Shown here: positions 15,749 to 23,825 of the stretch, one piece after another
Layout of the letters: every line of letters starts with the position of its first letter
How positions within the stretch are numbered: position 1 is the stretch's first letter
Origin: Lachnospiraceae bacterium
GTDB taxonomy: Bacteria; Bacillota; Clostridia; Lachnospirales; Lachnospiraceae
Assembly (NCBI GenBank): GCA_021201095.1
Contig: JAJQFO010000130.1
Coordinates: forward strand, 1-42,226
Direction: 5' to 3'
DNA: 42,226 nt
Made by a program: the position numbers and the translations under genes
The notes under the pieces: generated by a model
The model's database searches: none
Told to the model about the DNA's origin: nothing
The model's input: the letters and a program-made list of their open reading frames with translations, nothing else

Positions 15749-17395
15749 ATGGGTATAGGTAATATTATTTCATTATTTGGAAGTCTGGGCCTTTTTCTGT
15801 TTGGTATGAAGTACATGGGAGAGGGGCTGGAGCTTGCGGCGGGACCGAAAATGAAAGACCTGCTGGAAACCCTGACTCGCAACCGGGTGATGGGGTTCCT
15901 GCTCGGCGCGCTTGTCACAGTTGTGATTCAGTCGTCATCTGCGACCACGGTCATGGTTATGGGCTTTATCAATGCAGGCATTATGGATCTGGCTCAGGCG
16001 ACGGGCGTGATTTTCGGTGCCAATATCGGTACTACGATTACCAGTGTCCTGATTGCACTGGATGTGTCCGGCATTGCGCCAGTCTGTATTTTTGCTGGTG
16101 CAGCGATGATGATGTACACCAAAAAGAAACGCACCAGCTACATCGGCCAGGTTATCCTGGGATTCGGACTTTTGTTCCAGGGACTCCACTCCATGAGCTC
16201 CGCAATGTCTCCTTTGAAAGATTCTCCGGCATTTCTGAATTTTATTACACATGCGACGAACCCGGCACTCGGGTTTATTATCGGCGTAGTTCTCTGCGCT
16301 GTGATTCAAAGCTCATCCGCAGCGGTTGGCGTTGTGCAGGCGCTTGCTCTGCAGGGACTGATGCCTCTTCATTTTGCTGCTTTTCTGATCTGCGGTATTA
16401 ACGTCGGTTCTTCGACGCCGCCGATTCTCTCCGCTTTCAACGCGAGAAACAATGCCAAGCGCGCTGCGCTGATCTATCTGATCTTCAATGTGGTCGGTGC
16501 TGTTATCTTCATCCCCCTTACGATTCTCCTTCCGATTACGGACTGGATTGAAGCGCTGGTGCCGAGCGCGATGTTCCAGATCTCCGTCTACCATATTTTA
16601 TTTAAGGTAGTGACAGGCCTGATTCTGCTGCCGCTGACTAATGTGGTCGTGAAATGGACCTACCGCATCATACCCAAGCAGGCGCACGAGAATGCGTTCC
16701 GCCTGGAATACATTGATAAAAATATGCAGGTGGCGTCTCCAGCTGTCGTGACACTGCAGGTCGGCAGAGAGGTTGAGCGGATGGCAGGCCTTGTGCGTGA
16801 AAATCTTTCAAGAGCCAGAGAGATCGTGAAAAATCAGAACATGGCCGGCGTGCAGCAGCTGCGCGACACCGAGGATGTGATCGATTATCTGGCTTCCGAG
16901 ATTACCGAGTATCTGACAACAATCAACGCCACAGAGATGCCGGCTTCCGTCTCGCGTTACATGACCAGCGCATTTAATGCGATCAATGATCTGGAGCGCA
17001 TCGGGGACCATGCGGTAGTGATCAGCGGACAGAATGAGACAAGCCTGGAAGCGGGCGAACCATTTTCCGACCAGGCCAGAGACGACCTCCTGGAGATTTT
17101 TGACCTGGACCTGGCATTGTTTGACACCACAGTGGAGCTGTTCTGTAAGCACAGCTTCACGCCGGAGACCTGGGTGGATATCCGCAAGCGGGAGCACCGG
17201 ATCACGAAGAAGGCTTCTAAAGCGCAGGCCAGCCATATGGATCGCCTGAAGGCCGGGCAGTGCTCTTTTGAAAAAGGTCTCACCTTTGTCGAGATTCTCG
17301 ACAGCTTTGTGCGTATCGCCAATCATTCCGTCAATATCGCGGAAGAGAGCGGCTCCGAAATGCTCACCGGGATGCTTAAGACAGAGAATGGATGA
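15749..17395 (+). CDS. Na+/phosphate cotransporter with C-terminal PhoU-like domain
   Basis: 548 residues. The membrane part (1-310) carries the two inverted Na/Pi repeats, each with the signature QSSSA (VVIQSSSATTVMVMG and AVIQSSSAAVGVVQ), plus GANIGTTITS. It imports phosphate with sodium. From about residue 330 onward a cytoplasmic helical PhoU-like domain follows (NAINDLERIGDHA, RIANHSVNIAEES), a common fusion in Firmicutes thought to tune transport. The ATG at 15749 has a GGAGGAAGGGAG stretch about 30 nt upstream and only a weak GAAAAAGACAG nearby, so translation initiation looks modest. It is a single-gene transcript behind the Pho-box promoter. Confidence 0.92.
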   Translation: MGIGNIISLFGSLGLFLFGMKYMGEGLELAAGPKMKDLLETLTRNRVMGFLLGALVTVVIQSSSATTVMVMGFINAGIMDLAQATGVIFGANIGTTITSVLIALDVSGIAPVCIFAGAAMMMYTKKKRTSYIGQVILGFGLLFQGLHSMSSAMSPLKDSPAFLNFITHATNPALGFIIGVVLCAVIQSSSAAVGVVQALALQGLMPLHFAAFLICGINVGSSTPPILSAFNARNNAKRAALIYLIFNVVGAVIFIPLTILLPITDWIEALVPSAMFQISVYHILFKVVTGLILLPLTNVVVKWTYRIIPKQAHENAFRLEYIDKNMQVASPAVVTLQVGREVERMAGLVRENLSRAREIVKNQNMAGVQQLRDTEDVIDYLASEITEYLTTINATEMPASVSRYMTSAFNAINDLERIGDHAVVISGQNETSLEAGEPFSDQARDDLLEIFDLDLALFDTTVELFCKHSFTPETWVDIRKREHRITKKASKAQASHMDRLKAGQCSFEKGLTFVEILDSFVRIANHSVNIAEESGSEMLTGMLKTENG

Positions 17396-17451
17396 AAGAC
17401 CGCGAATGTGGGCTTAACAGGAAAAACACGCGTGCCTCAATTCCCACGGAG

Positions 17452-17482
17452 CAGGCCCCACGCTCCACGGCGGAGTGCGGGG
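17452..17482 (+). other. GC-rich hairpin downstream of the phosphate transporter
   Basis: GCCCC and GGGGC arms with CGCTCC/GGAGTG inside form an imperfect stem around 17452-17482. There is no T-run after it, so it is at best an mRNA 3' end stabiliser. Confidence 0.35.
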
Positions 17483-17523
17483 GCACGGGTTTGACATATC
17501 GAACACGTCATGTCAGAAAACGG

Positions 17524-17552
17524 TTGACAAAAAAATAGGGGACTGCTATCAT
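17524..17552 (+). promoter_or_regulatory. Consensus-like promoter of glnA
   Basis: TTGACA (17524-17529), a 17-bp spacer, TATCAT (17547-17552). The transcript should start near 17559, immediately before the hexaloop hairpin. Confidence 0.75.
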
Positions 17553-17559
17553 TTGGGCA

Positions 17560-17608
17560 GGATGAACAAGGGCGTTCTTCCTTTATCTTAAGGGGGAACG
17601 CTTTCTTT
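17560..17608 (+). promoter_or_regulatory. glnA leader: ANTAR-type hexaloop hairpin competing with an intrinsic terminator
   Basis: Structure 1: GGA.GAAC (17560-17567) pairs with GTTC.TCC (17574-17581) around the hexaloop AAGGGC (17568-17573), which has A at loop position 1 and G at position 4 as ANTAR-domain targets do. Structure 2: a 12-bp stem, 17572-17583 with 17590-17601 (two G-U pairs), followed by TTTCTTT (17602-17608), is a terminator. The two share 17572-17581 and exclude each other. The ANTAR protein gene sits just downstream of glnA. Only one hexaloop is evident, whereas the known motif has two. Confidence 0.55.
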
Positions 17609-17671
17609 ACGCACGGGAGCGCCGCGCACTCGCTGGCGAGGCTTTGTATTTTTTTATAGAAGAGGTGGATT

Positions 17672-19003
17672 ATGAGTAAGTATACGAGAGCAGATATTTG
17701 CAGGATTATTGAGGAAGAGGACGTGCAGTTTATCCGGCTGCAGTTTACGGATATGTTCGGCACTCTGAAAAATCTGGCTGTGACGGTCAATCAGCTGGAT
17801 CGTGTCCTGGATAATAAGGTCACGTTTGACGGCGCTTCGATCGAAGGCTTTGCACGTATTGAGCGCTCGGATCTGTGCCTGCACCCGGATCTGGATACGT
17901 TTCTGATCTTTCCGTGGAGACCGCAGAATGGCAAGGTGGCCCGTTTTATCTGTGATGTTTTCTATGCGGACGGGACTCCGTTTGGCGGGGATCCGCGTTT
18001 TATATTAAAAAGCGTGATTTCGCAGGCGGAGGAGATGGGCTTCCGCCTCGAAGCAGGACCGGAATGTGAGTTTTTCCTGTTTCATACGGACGATGAGGGC
18101 AGACCGACCACGCTTACACATGAGCAGGCCGGCTATTTTGACATCGCACCGATTGACCTGGGGGAAAATGCCCGCAGGGATATGATTCTTACGATGGAAG
18201 AGATGGGCTATGTCGTGGAGTCCTCGCATCATGAGGCGGCTCCGGCACAGCACGAGATTGATCTGCGCTATGACGAGGCGCTGCAGAGTGCGGATGGGAT
18301 TATGACCTTCCGTCTCGCGGTAAAGACAGTTGCGAAGCGTCATGGCCTGCATGCATCCTTTATGCCGAAGCCGGTCGCCGGGGTCAATGGCTCAGGCATG
18401 CATATCAACATGTCTTTGACCAAGGACGGAAAAAATATATTCTATGATGCGGCAGATCCCATTCACCTGAGCCAGGAAGGACGCTGGTTCATCGGCGGAC
18501 TCTTAAAGCATATTCGTGCAGTGACCGCAGTGACGAATCCGATTGTTAATTCTTATAAAAGGCTGGTGCCGGGCTTTGAGGCGCCGGTCCATGTTGCCTG
18601 GTCCGCGAAAAACCGCATCCCGCTGATCCGGATTCCGATCATGGGCAACGGTACAAAGCGCATTGAGCTGCGCAGTCCGGACAATGCGGCCAATCCCTAT
18701 CTTGCATATGCAGTTTGCATGGCGGCGGGGCTGGACGGCATCCAGCATCAGATCATGCCGCCGGAAAATATGGACGAAAACCTTTACGCACTGACGGCGG
18801 AGGATCTGAAAGCCAAAGGCGTTGAGCGTCTGCCGGTCACGCTTCTGGAGGCTGTCGAGGCGCTGGAAGAAGACCGTTTTATCTGCGGCGTTCTCGGTGA
18901 GCACGTGACAAAACGCTACATGAAAGCGAAAAAGGAAGAATGGGAAGAATACCAGGCCAGCGTGAGCCAATGGGAGCTGGACCGCTACCTGGCGAAGGTC
19001 TGA
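17672..19003 (+). CDS. glnA: Glutamine synthetase type I
   Basis: 443 residues, the length of GSI-alpha enzymes. It condenses glutamate and ammonia with ATP to form glutamine in the cytoplasm. The beta-grasp N-domain has FTDMFGTLKNLAV and FDGASIEGFARIERSD; the catalytic domain has EAGPECEFFLF, HHEAAPAQHEIDL, GSGMHINMSL (ATP/metal site), NPIVNSYKRLVPGFEAP, RIELRSPDNAANPYLAYA. The C-terminal adenylylation segment of the enteric enzyme is absent, so control must come by other means. The ATG at 17672 has AGAAGAGGTGG upstream. The leader contains a terminator and an ANTAR-like hairpin, and the next gene encodes an ANTAR protein, so expression is probably controlled by antitermination in response to nitrogen status. 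Confidence 0.95.
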   Translation: MSKYTRADICRIIEEEDVQFIRLQFTDMFGTLKNLAVTVNQLDRVLDNKVTFDGASIEGFARIERSDLCLHPDLDTFLIFPWRPQNGKVARFICDVFYADGTPFGGDPRFILKSVISQAEEMGFRLEAGPECEFFLFHTDDEGRPTTLTHEQAGYFDIAPIDLGENARRDMILTMEEMGYVVESSHHEAAPAQHEIDLRYDEALQSADGIMTFRLAVKTVAKRHGLHASFMPKPVAGVNGSGMHINMSLTKDGKNIFYDAADPIHLSQEGRWFIGGLLKHIRAVTAVTNPIVNSYKRLVPGFEAPVHVAWSAKNRIPLIRIPIMGNGTKRIELRSPDNAANPYLAYAVCMAAGLDGIQHQIMPPENMDENLYALTAEDLKAKGVERLPVTLLEAVEALEEDRFICGVLGEHVTKRYMKAKKEEWEEYQASVSQWELDRYLAKV

Positions 19004-19160
19004 TCGTTCTGTCATAACAGGTTTTATGGCGGGCGGTATGGCTGTCTGGGTGATGGCTGTTAAGCAGAGGCGGCAGTTCGTAACCGTGAAGATGCTGGAC
19101 TGTTATCATTACTCACGCAGGAAACGATGCCGGCCGTTTCAGACGGACAGGAGGAATCAG

Positions 19161-19712
19161 ATGGCAAATGTAAATATAGTGGTAGCTTTTCCGAAGCCGG
19201 AGGACGCAAAAAATGTCAGAAACCTGCTGGTCCGCAGCGGCTATTCGGTCGGTGCTGTCTGTACCAGCGGCGCAGGCGCTCTTTCAGCAGCGGACCGGCT
19301 CGGCGCGGGCATTATTGTCTGCGGATATAAGCTGCCTGACATGATTTATTCAGAGCTTTGCGAAGACATGCCAGCTTCCTTCGCGATGCTGCTGGTCGCG
19401 TCCGCGCGTGTGGTCGGAGAAGGGATTAAAGAAGGCGTGCTGCTGGTGACGATGCCTTTTCATATTAACGATCTGCTGGACTCTCTGGAGACGCTGATCA
19501 GCAATCAGGAGCGGCGCAGGCGGCAGAAGCGGATGATGGCTCCGCACCGCAGCGAGGAGGAAAAAAAGCTGATCGCAGACGCAAAATCTCTGCTGATGGA
19601 GCGCAACGGCATGACCGAGGAGGAGGCGCACCGCTATCTGCAGAAGACCAGTATGGACAGCGGTACGAACATGGTCGAGACCGCGCAGATGCTGTTTGCG
19701 CTGATGCGGTGA
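19161..19712 (+). CDS. nitR: ANTAR-domain RNA-binding antiterminator with degenerate receiver (NitR-like)
   Basis: 183 residues. Residues 1-115 resemble a CheY receiver but the phosphorylation residues are gone: the first strand reads NIVVAFPKPED without the acidic pair, the acceptor position lies in IIVCGYKLPDM with Gly for Asp, and the switch Lys is replaced in LLVTMPFH. After a basic linker (RRRRQKRMM) the C-terminus (about 130-183) is an ANTAR helical bundle (KKLIADAKSLLMERNGMTEEEAHRYLQKTSMD). ANTAR proteins bind RNA hexaloops and prevent termination. Its position after glnA matches clostridial nitR, so glnA is the likely target. The ATG at 19161 has AGGAGG 6 nt upstream; a longer in-frame extension to 19026 has no ribosome site. 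Confidence 0.85.
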   Translation: MANVNIVVAFPKPEDAKNVRNLLVRSGYSVGAVCTSGAGALSAADRLGAGIIVCGYKLPDMIYSELCEDMPASFAMLLVASARVVGEGIKEGVLLVTMPFHINDLLDSLETLISNQERRRRQKRMMAPHRSEEEKKLIADAKSLLMERNGMTEEEAHRYLQKTSMDSGTNMVETAQMLFALMR

Positions 19713-19741
19713 TATTGTTATAAAATGAGAAGGGTGAAATA

Positions 19742-20059
19742 TTGATTAATATAGAACAATTGCGGACTTATTACCGACAAGATACAGTTTTCGCTACGCA
19801 GCATTCGTCAGATCGTTGCCGACAAAGAGGAATAAAAACAAAAGATATACGATTTGCTGTAATGAATGGCACAATTATAGAACAATATCCGGATGATTTT
19901 CCGTTTTCGAGCTGCCTCATATGCGGCGAAACAGAAGATCGACAGATCATTCATATAGTAATGAGCGATGAAGGGACGGGAAGCAGGATTATAACTGCTT
20001 ACTATCCAGATCCTCAAAGGTGGGATGCGGAATTCAAAATCAGAAAGGAGCGACTTTGA
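19742..20059 (+). CDS. DUF4258 protein, probable toxin of a toxin-antitoxin pair
   Basis: 105 residues. It has the DUF4258 pattern: a HSSDRCRQRGI motif, then VMNGTIIEQYPDD, a CLICG strand and IITAYYPDP near the end. The family resembles small RelE/HigB-fold ribonucleases and is often encoded next to YgiT-type zinc-finger proteins, as here (gap 3 bp). The start is a TTG at 19742 with AGAAGGGTG about 7 nt upstream; no ATG fits. The DNA is clearly more AT-rich than its neighbours, which suggests recent acquisition between nitR and dapF. The toxin function is an inference from family and context. Confidence 0.7.
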   Translation: MINIEQLRTYYRQDTVFATQHSSDRCRQRGIKTKDIRFAVMNGTIIEQYPDDFPFSSCLICGETEDRQIIHIVMSDEGTGSRIITAYYPDPQRWDAEFKIRKERL

Positions 20060-20062
20060 TAA

Positions 20063-20293
20063 ATGAGATGTTTGATTTGTAAAGATGGAAAAATGGAAAA
20101 TGCCTGCACAACTTATTTTGCTCAGATGAGTAGCTGCTATGTGATTATAGAAAATGTTCCATGCATGAAATGTCCTCAATGCGGTGAGGAACTATTCAGT
20201 TCCTCAGTTTTGGAAAGAATCGAAGAAATTCTGGACAGCCTGGAGAAGATTGCAAGTAAAATTTTTATTATGGATTATTCAAAAGCAGCTTGA
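20063..20293 (+). CDS. YgiT-type zinc-finger protein, probable antitoxin
   Basis: 76 residues. Two CxxC pairs, Cys3/Cys6 (CLIC) and Cys37/Cys40 (CPQCGEE), form the YgiT/MqsA N-terminal zinc finger. A helical tail (SSVLERIEEILDSLEKIASK) follows; the usual HTH domain of MqsA is missing, as in many DUF4258 partners. The ATG at 20063 lies 3 nt after the DUF4258 stop, with AAAGGAGCG inside the end of that gene, so the pair is co-translated. It probably binds and neutralises its neighbour. The same low-GC character as the upstream gene supports joint transfer. Confidence 0.75.
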   Translation: MRCLICKDGKMENACTTYFAQMSSCYVIIENVPCMKCPQCGEELFSSSVLERIEEILDSLEKIASKIFIMDYSKAA

Positions 20294-20320
20294 TTTACAT
20301 GGAAAGCGGAGAAGACAAAA

Positions 20321-21322
20321 ATGAAATTTACTAAAATGCATGGTTTGGGAAATGATTATGTCTACGTCAATTGTTTTAAGGAGCAGGTCGCGGATCCGTC
20401 CGCAGCAGCGGTCCGTGTGAGTGACCGGCATTTCGGCATCGGTTCGGACGGTCTGATCCTCATCAAACCATCTGAGGTGGCAGATTTTCAGATGGAGATG
20501 TACAATGCGGACGGTTCGCTGGGCGCAATGTGCGGCAACGGGATCCGCTGTGTGGCGAAATATGTCTATGATTATGGCCTGACCGACAAGACACAGATCA
20601 GCGTGGAGACGAAGAGTGGTATCAAATATCTGGATCTGACGGTGGAGAGACCGGGAGAGCAGAAATCGCAGGCAGGTGAGACGAAGAAGACGGCTTTTCA
20701 TGGCGGATCTTCTGAAAAATCAGCGCTGGCCGCCAGAGGGCAGGTCAGCCGGGTACGCGTGGACATGGGAAAACCAATCCTGGATCCAGAGCAGATTCCG
20801 GTCAATACGGAGATTTTGTATGAAAATCCTGCTAATAAAATGATTGCAAGGTGCCTTTTTGGGGAAGATGCGTCCGCGGACACTCCGGGCACTCATGATC
20901 CAATCATCGGGGAGCCTTTCACGACCGCGGGGATGAATGCCAACATCACCTGTGTCTCCATGGGCAATCCGCACTGTGTGGTGCCGGTGAAGGATGTGGA
21001 CGGTCTGGACATAGAGAAAATCGGGCCGCAGTTTGAAAATCATCCGCTGTTTCCGGACCGGGTCAATACAGAATTCATCAAGGTGCTGAACCGGAAGACG
21101 GTACAGATGCGTGTCTGGGAGCGGGGTTCCGGCGAGACGCTTGCCTGCGGCACGGGGGCCTGTGCAGTAGCTGTCGCCTGCATTTTAAATGGTTGGACAG
21201 ATGAAACTGTGACGGTGAAGCTGCGCGGCGGCGATCTGCAGATCACCTGGGACCGCGAAAAAGATACCGTCTTCATGACCGGACCTGCGGTGACCGTGTT
21301 TGACGGGGAAATACAATTATAA
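20321..21322 (+). CDS. dapF: Diaminopimelate epimerase, with two inserts
   Basis: 333 residues against about 270-285 for typical DapF. It interconverts LL- and meso-diaminopimelate for lysine and peptidoglycan. The two active-site cysteines are present in MCGNGIRC (Cys71) and GSGETLACGTGACA (Cys276), with MHGLGNDYVYV at the N-terminus and MGNPHCV. The extra length is in two hydrophilic stretches, about residues 109-142 (GEQKSQAGETKKTAFHGG) and 167-198, both outside the catalytic motifs. The ATG at 20321 follows a weak GGAAAGCGGAGAAG. The next gene is the LL-diaminopimelate aminotransferase, so the two make the DapL-type short pathway. Confidence 0.93.
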   Translation: MKFTKMHGLGNDYVYVNCFKEQVADPSAAAVRVSDRHFGIGSDGLILIKPSEVADFQMEMYNADGSLGAMCGNGIRCVAKYVYDYGLTDKTQISVETKSGIKYLDLTVERPGEQKSQAGETKKTAFHGGSSEKSALAARGQVSRVRVDMGKPILDPEQIPVNTEILYENPANKMIARCLFGEDASADTPGTHDPIIGEPFTTAGMNANITCVSMGNPHCVVPVKDVDGLDIEKIGPQFENHPLFPDRVNTEFIKVLNRKTVQMRVWERGSGETLACGTGACAVAVACILNGWTDETVTVKLRGGDLQITWDREKDTVFMTGPAVTVFDGEIQL

Positions 21323-21510
21323 TGCCCGGCTGATCTGTTTCATGTTCGCAAAATGGCTCCATATGCTGACATTATAGAAATGGTGCAGCTGTGAAGGCGC
21401 TGAACGGTTATGAAACGACAGTCGCATGGCTTTCATCAGAACAGAGCAAAGTAAAATTAAACGACCTTCAGTCAGTCGTTTATGATTTCATAAATAAAGA
21501 GGAGGCATCT

Positions 21511-22737
21511 ATGTTTAAGATCAATGACAATTATCTCAAGCTGCCGGGCAGCTACCTTTTTTCCACGATCGGGAGAAAAGTCAATGAATTTCAGGCGGCG
21601 CATCCGGACAAGACCGTGATCCGCCTTGGTATCGGCGATGTGACGCAGCCGCTTGCACCGGTCATTATTGACGCGCTGCATGGGGCGGTGGATTAGATGG
21701 GCAAGGCAGAGACCTTCCGCGGATATGCGCCGGATCTGGGCTATGAGTTTTTGCGCACTGCGATTGCGAAAAATGATTACGCGGACCGCGGCTGCGACAT
21801 TTCGGCGGATGAGATTTTCGTCTCGGACGGCGCAAAGTGTGATTCCGGCAATATTCAGGAGATTTTCAGCGTAGACAATAAAATTGCGGTCTGCGATCCG
21901 GTTTACCCGGTTTATGTGGATACGAATGTCATGGCGGGCCGTACCGGCACCTATGACCCGCAGACAGAGATGTGGAGCGACGTGATCTACATGCCATGTA
22001 CGGCCGCTAATAATTTTGCGCCGGAGCTTCCGAAGGAGACGCCGGATCTGATTTATCTGTGCTTTCCGAACAACCCGACCGGGGCGACCATCACGAAGGC
22101 GCAGCTGCAGGAGTGGGTGGATTACGCAAATAAGGTTGGTGCGGTCATCATTTACGATGCCGCGTATGAGGCTTACATTTCTGAGCCGGATGTGCCTCAT
22201 ACGATTTTTGAGTGCGAGGGTGCGCGTACCTGCGCGATTGAGCTCAAATCCTTCTCCAAAAATGCAGGATTTACCGGCGTGCGCCTTGGCTATACGGTGA
22301 TTCCGAAGGATCTGGTGGCGCATGTGGACGGTAAGGATGTGATGCTGCATTCTCTCTGGGCGAGACGCCATGGCACCAAGTACAATGGCGCGCCGTATAT
22401 CCAGCAGCGCGCAGGCGAAGCGGTTTACTCACCGGAAGGCAAGGTACAGCTCGCAAAGCAGGTGGCTTATTACATGAACAACGCGAAGGTCATCAAGGAA
22501 GGTCTGCAGGAGGCCGGCTATACGGTATCCGGCGGTGTAAATGCGCCTTACATCTGGCTGAAGACGCCGGATGGGATGACCTCCTGGGAATTCTTTGATT
22601 ATCTGCTCGAGAACGCGAACGTTGTCGGTACTCCGGGCTCCGGCTTCGGCCCGAGCGGGGAAGGATATTTCCGGCTGACTGCGTTTGGTACTTATGAAAA
22701 TACCGTTGCAGCGCTGGAGCGGATTAAAAAGATGTGA
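21511..22737 (+). pseudogene. dapL: LL-diaminopimelate aminotransferase interrupted by an in-frame TAG codon
   Basis: The frame from the ATG at 21511 (AGGAGG just upstream) encodes [17 protein letters not shown] and [14 protein letters not shown], stops at TAG (21694-21696, codon 62), then continues in the same frame as [19 protein letters not shown] to 22737. Joined, the product is 408 codons, the normal DapL length. Family members read [12 protein letters not shown] here, so the amber replaces a Glu codon: one GAG to TAG change. The PLP lysine is intact in [15 protein letters not shown]. The ATG directly after the stop is preceded by GGGGCGGTGG and could allow reinitiation, giving a two-piece enzyme. 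Alternatives are a fresh null mutation, suppression or readthrough, or a sequence error. TAG serves as a normal stop elsewhere (15067, 41575). Confidence 0.85.
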
Positions 22738-22841
22738 AGCAGCGGTCGGCATGGAATACTTGGATGAAATGGTACTTTTGTGCCGTCAAAACGTTCTGGC
22801 AAAGTATTAAAAACATAAAGAAGAAGTGAATGGATAGTGGT

Positions 22842-22865
22842 ATCAGGGGCTGCAAAGCCCCTGAT
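22842..22865 (+). other. Perfect 9-bp hairpin before the histidine phosphatase gene
   Basis: ATCAGGGGC (22842-22850) and GCCCCTGAT (22857-22865) with a 6-nt loop, followed by TTAAC and the ribosome site AAAGGAG. The short T-run makes termination of dapL transcripts only partial. Confidence 0.5.
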
Positions 22866-22882
22866 TTAACAAAGGAGAAGCA

Positions 22883-23611
22883 ATGAAACTATTAATCATA
22901 CGTCATGGCGACCCGGATTATTCGATTGATTCCCTGACGGAAAAGGGCTGGAGGGAGGCAGAGTATCTGTCGGAGCGCATCGCGAAGCTGGATGTCCGCG
23001 ATTTTTATGTATCTCCGCTCGGACGAGCGAGAGATACAGCGTCGCCAACCTTGAAAAAAATGAATCGCACAGCTATCCAGTGCGAGTGGCTGCGCGAATT
23101 TTCGCCCCGCATCAACCGGCCGGACCGGGAAAATTCGCCGGTTTCCTGGGATTGGCTGCCGCAGGACTGGACGGCCGACGAGCGCTTTTATTTGCCGGAT
23201 CGGTGGTATGAACCTTCCATCATGAGCGAAGCGCATGTGAAAGAGGAATATGACTATGTGACCAGAAGCTTTGATGAGCTTCTGAAGCAATATGGGTATG
23301 TAAGAGACGGCCATCTCTACCGCACGGAACAGGGAAATAACGATACCATCGTCTTTTTCTGCCATTTCGGAGTCGGCTGTGTATTGCTTGCACACCTGAT
23401 CGGGGTCTCGCCGATGGTGCTCTGGCATGGCCTTTGCGCCGCACCGTCTTCCGTGACCACGGTTGTGACAGAAGAACGCCGGAAAGGCATTGTAAGCTTT
23501 CGCGCGAGCGCGTTCGGGGATATCTCCCATCTCTATGCGAAAGATGAACCGCCTGCTTTCGCTGCCCGGTTCAGTGAGTGTTATGAGAACGAGAATGAGC
23601 GGCTGGACTGA
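22883..23611 (+). CDS. Histidine phosphatase family protein (phosphoglycerate mutase-like)
   Basis: 242 residues. The N-terminal strand MKLLIIRHGDPDYS carries the catalytic RHG triplet (Arg7, His8), followed by LTEKGWREAEYLSERI and YVSPLGRARDTASPTL with the second phosphate-binding Arg; CHFGVG further on holds the second catalytic His. It is a soluble phosphomonoesterase or mutase of unknown substrate. The ATG at 22883 has AAAGGAGAAG about 8 nt upstream. There is no functional link to its neighbours other than shared strand. The family call is firm and the specific role open. Confidence 0.85.
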   Translation: MKLLIIRHGDPDYSIDSLTEKGWREAEYLSERIAKLDVRDFYVSPLGRARDTASPTLKKMNRTAIQCEWLREFSPRINRPDRENSPVSWDWLPQDWTADERFYLPDRWYEPSIMSEAHVKEEYDYVTRSFDELLKQYGYVRDGHLYRTEQGNNDTIVFFCHFGVGCVLLAHLIGVSPMVLWHGLCAAPSSVTTVVTEERRKGIVSFRASAFGDISHLYAKDEPPAFAARFSECYENENERLD

Positions 23612-23825
23612 AAGCGGGGCAAGTGAGTTTTTGCCTCTATATTGCTCTCTGGAGTTGGCTGCGCACAGCGTAAAGAGAAAGAAAAATGGGGCGGTGAGAT
23701 TCCTACGGTGAGTTTCCTGGTTTCTGCCCGGTTGCGGTTCGCGTCTCAGGAGTGTTGCAGGAGCAGAAAAGCCAACAGTGAGTTTGGCGCGGTTATGGAA
23801 TCATAATATAAGGAAAGGCGGACAC

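Noticed and set aside
17560..17671. A glutamine or glnA-type riboswitch in the glnA leader
   Set aside because: The leader lacks the conserved three-way junction of the glutamine riboswitch; the terminator/hexaloop reading fits better.
21694..21696. Reassignment of TAG to an amino acid throughout the genome
   Set aside because: TAG ends at least the second sugar permease (15067-15069) and sufS (41575-41577) at the expected protein ends, so it is an ordinary stop here.
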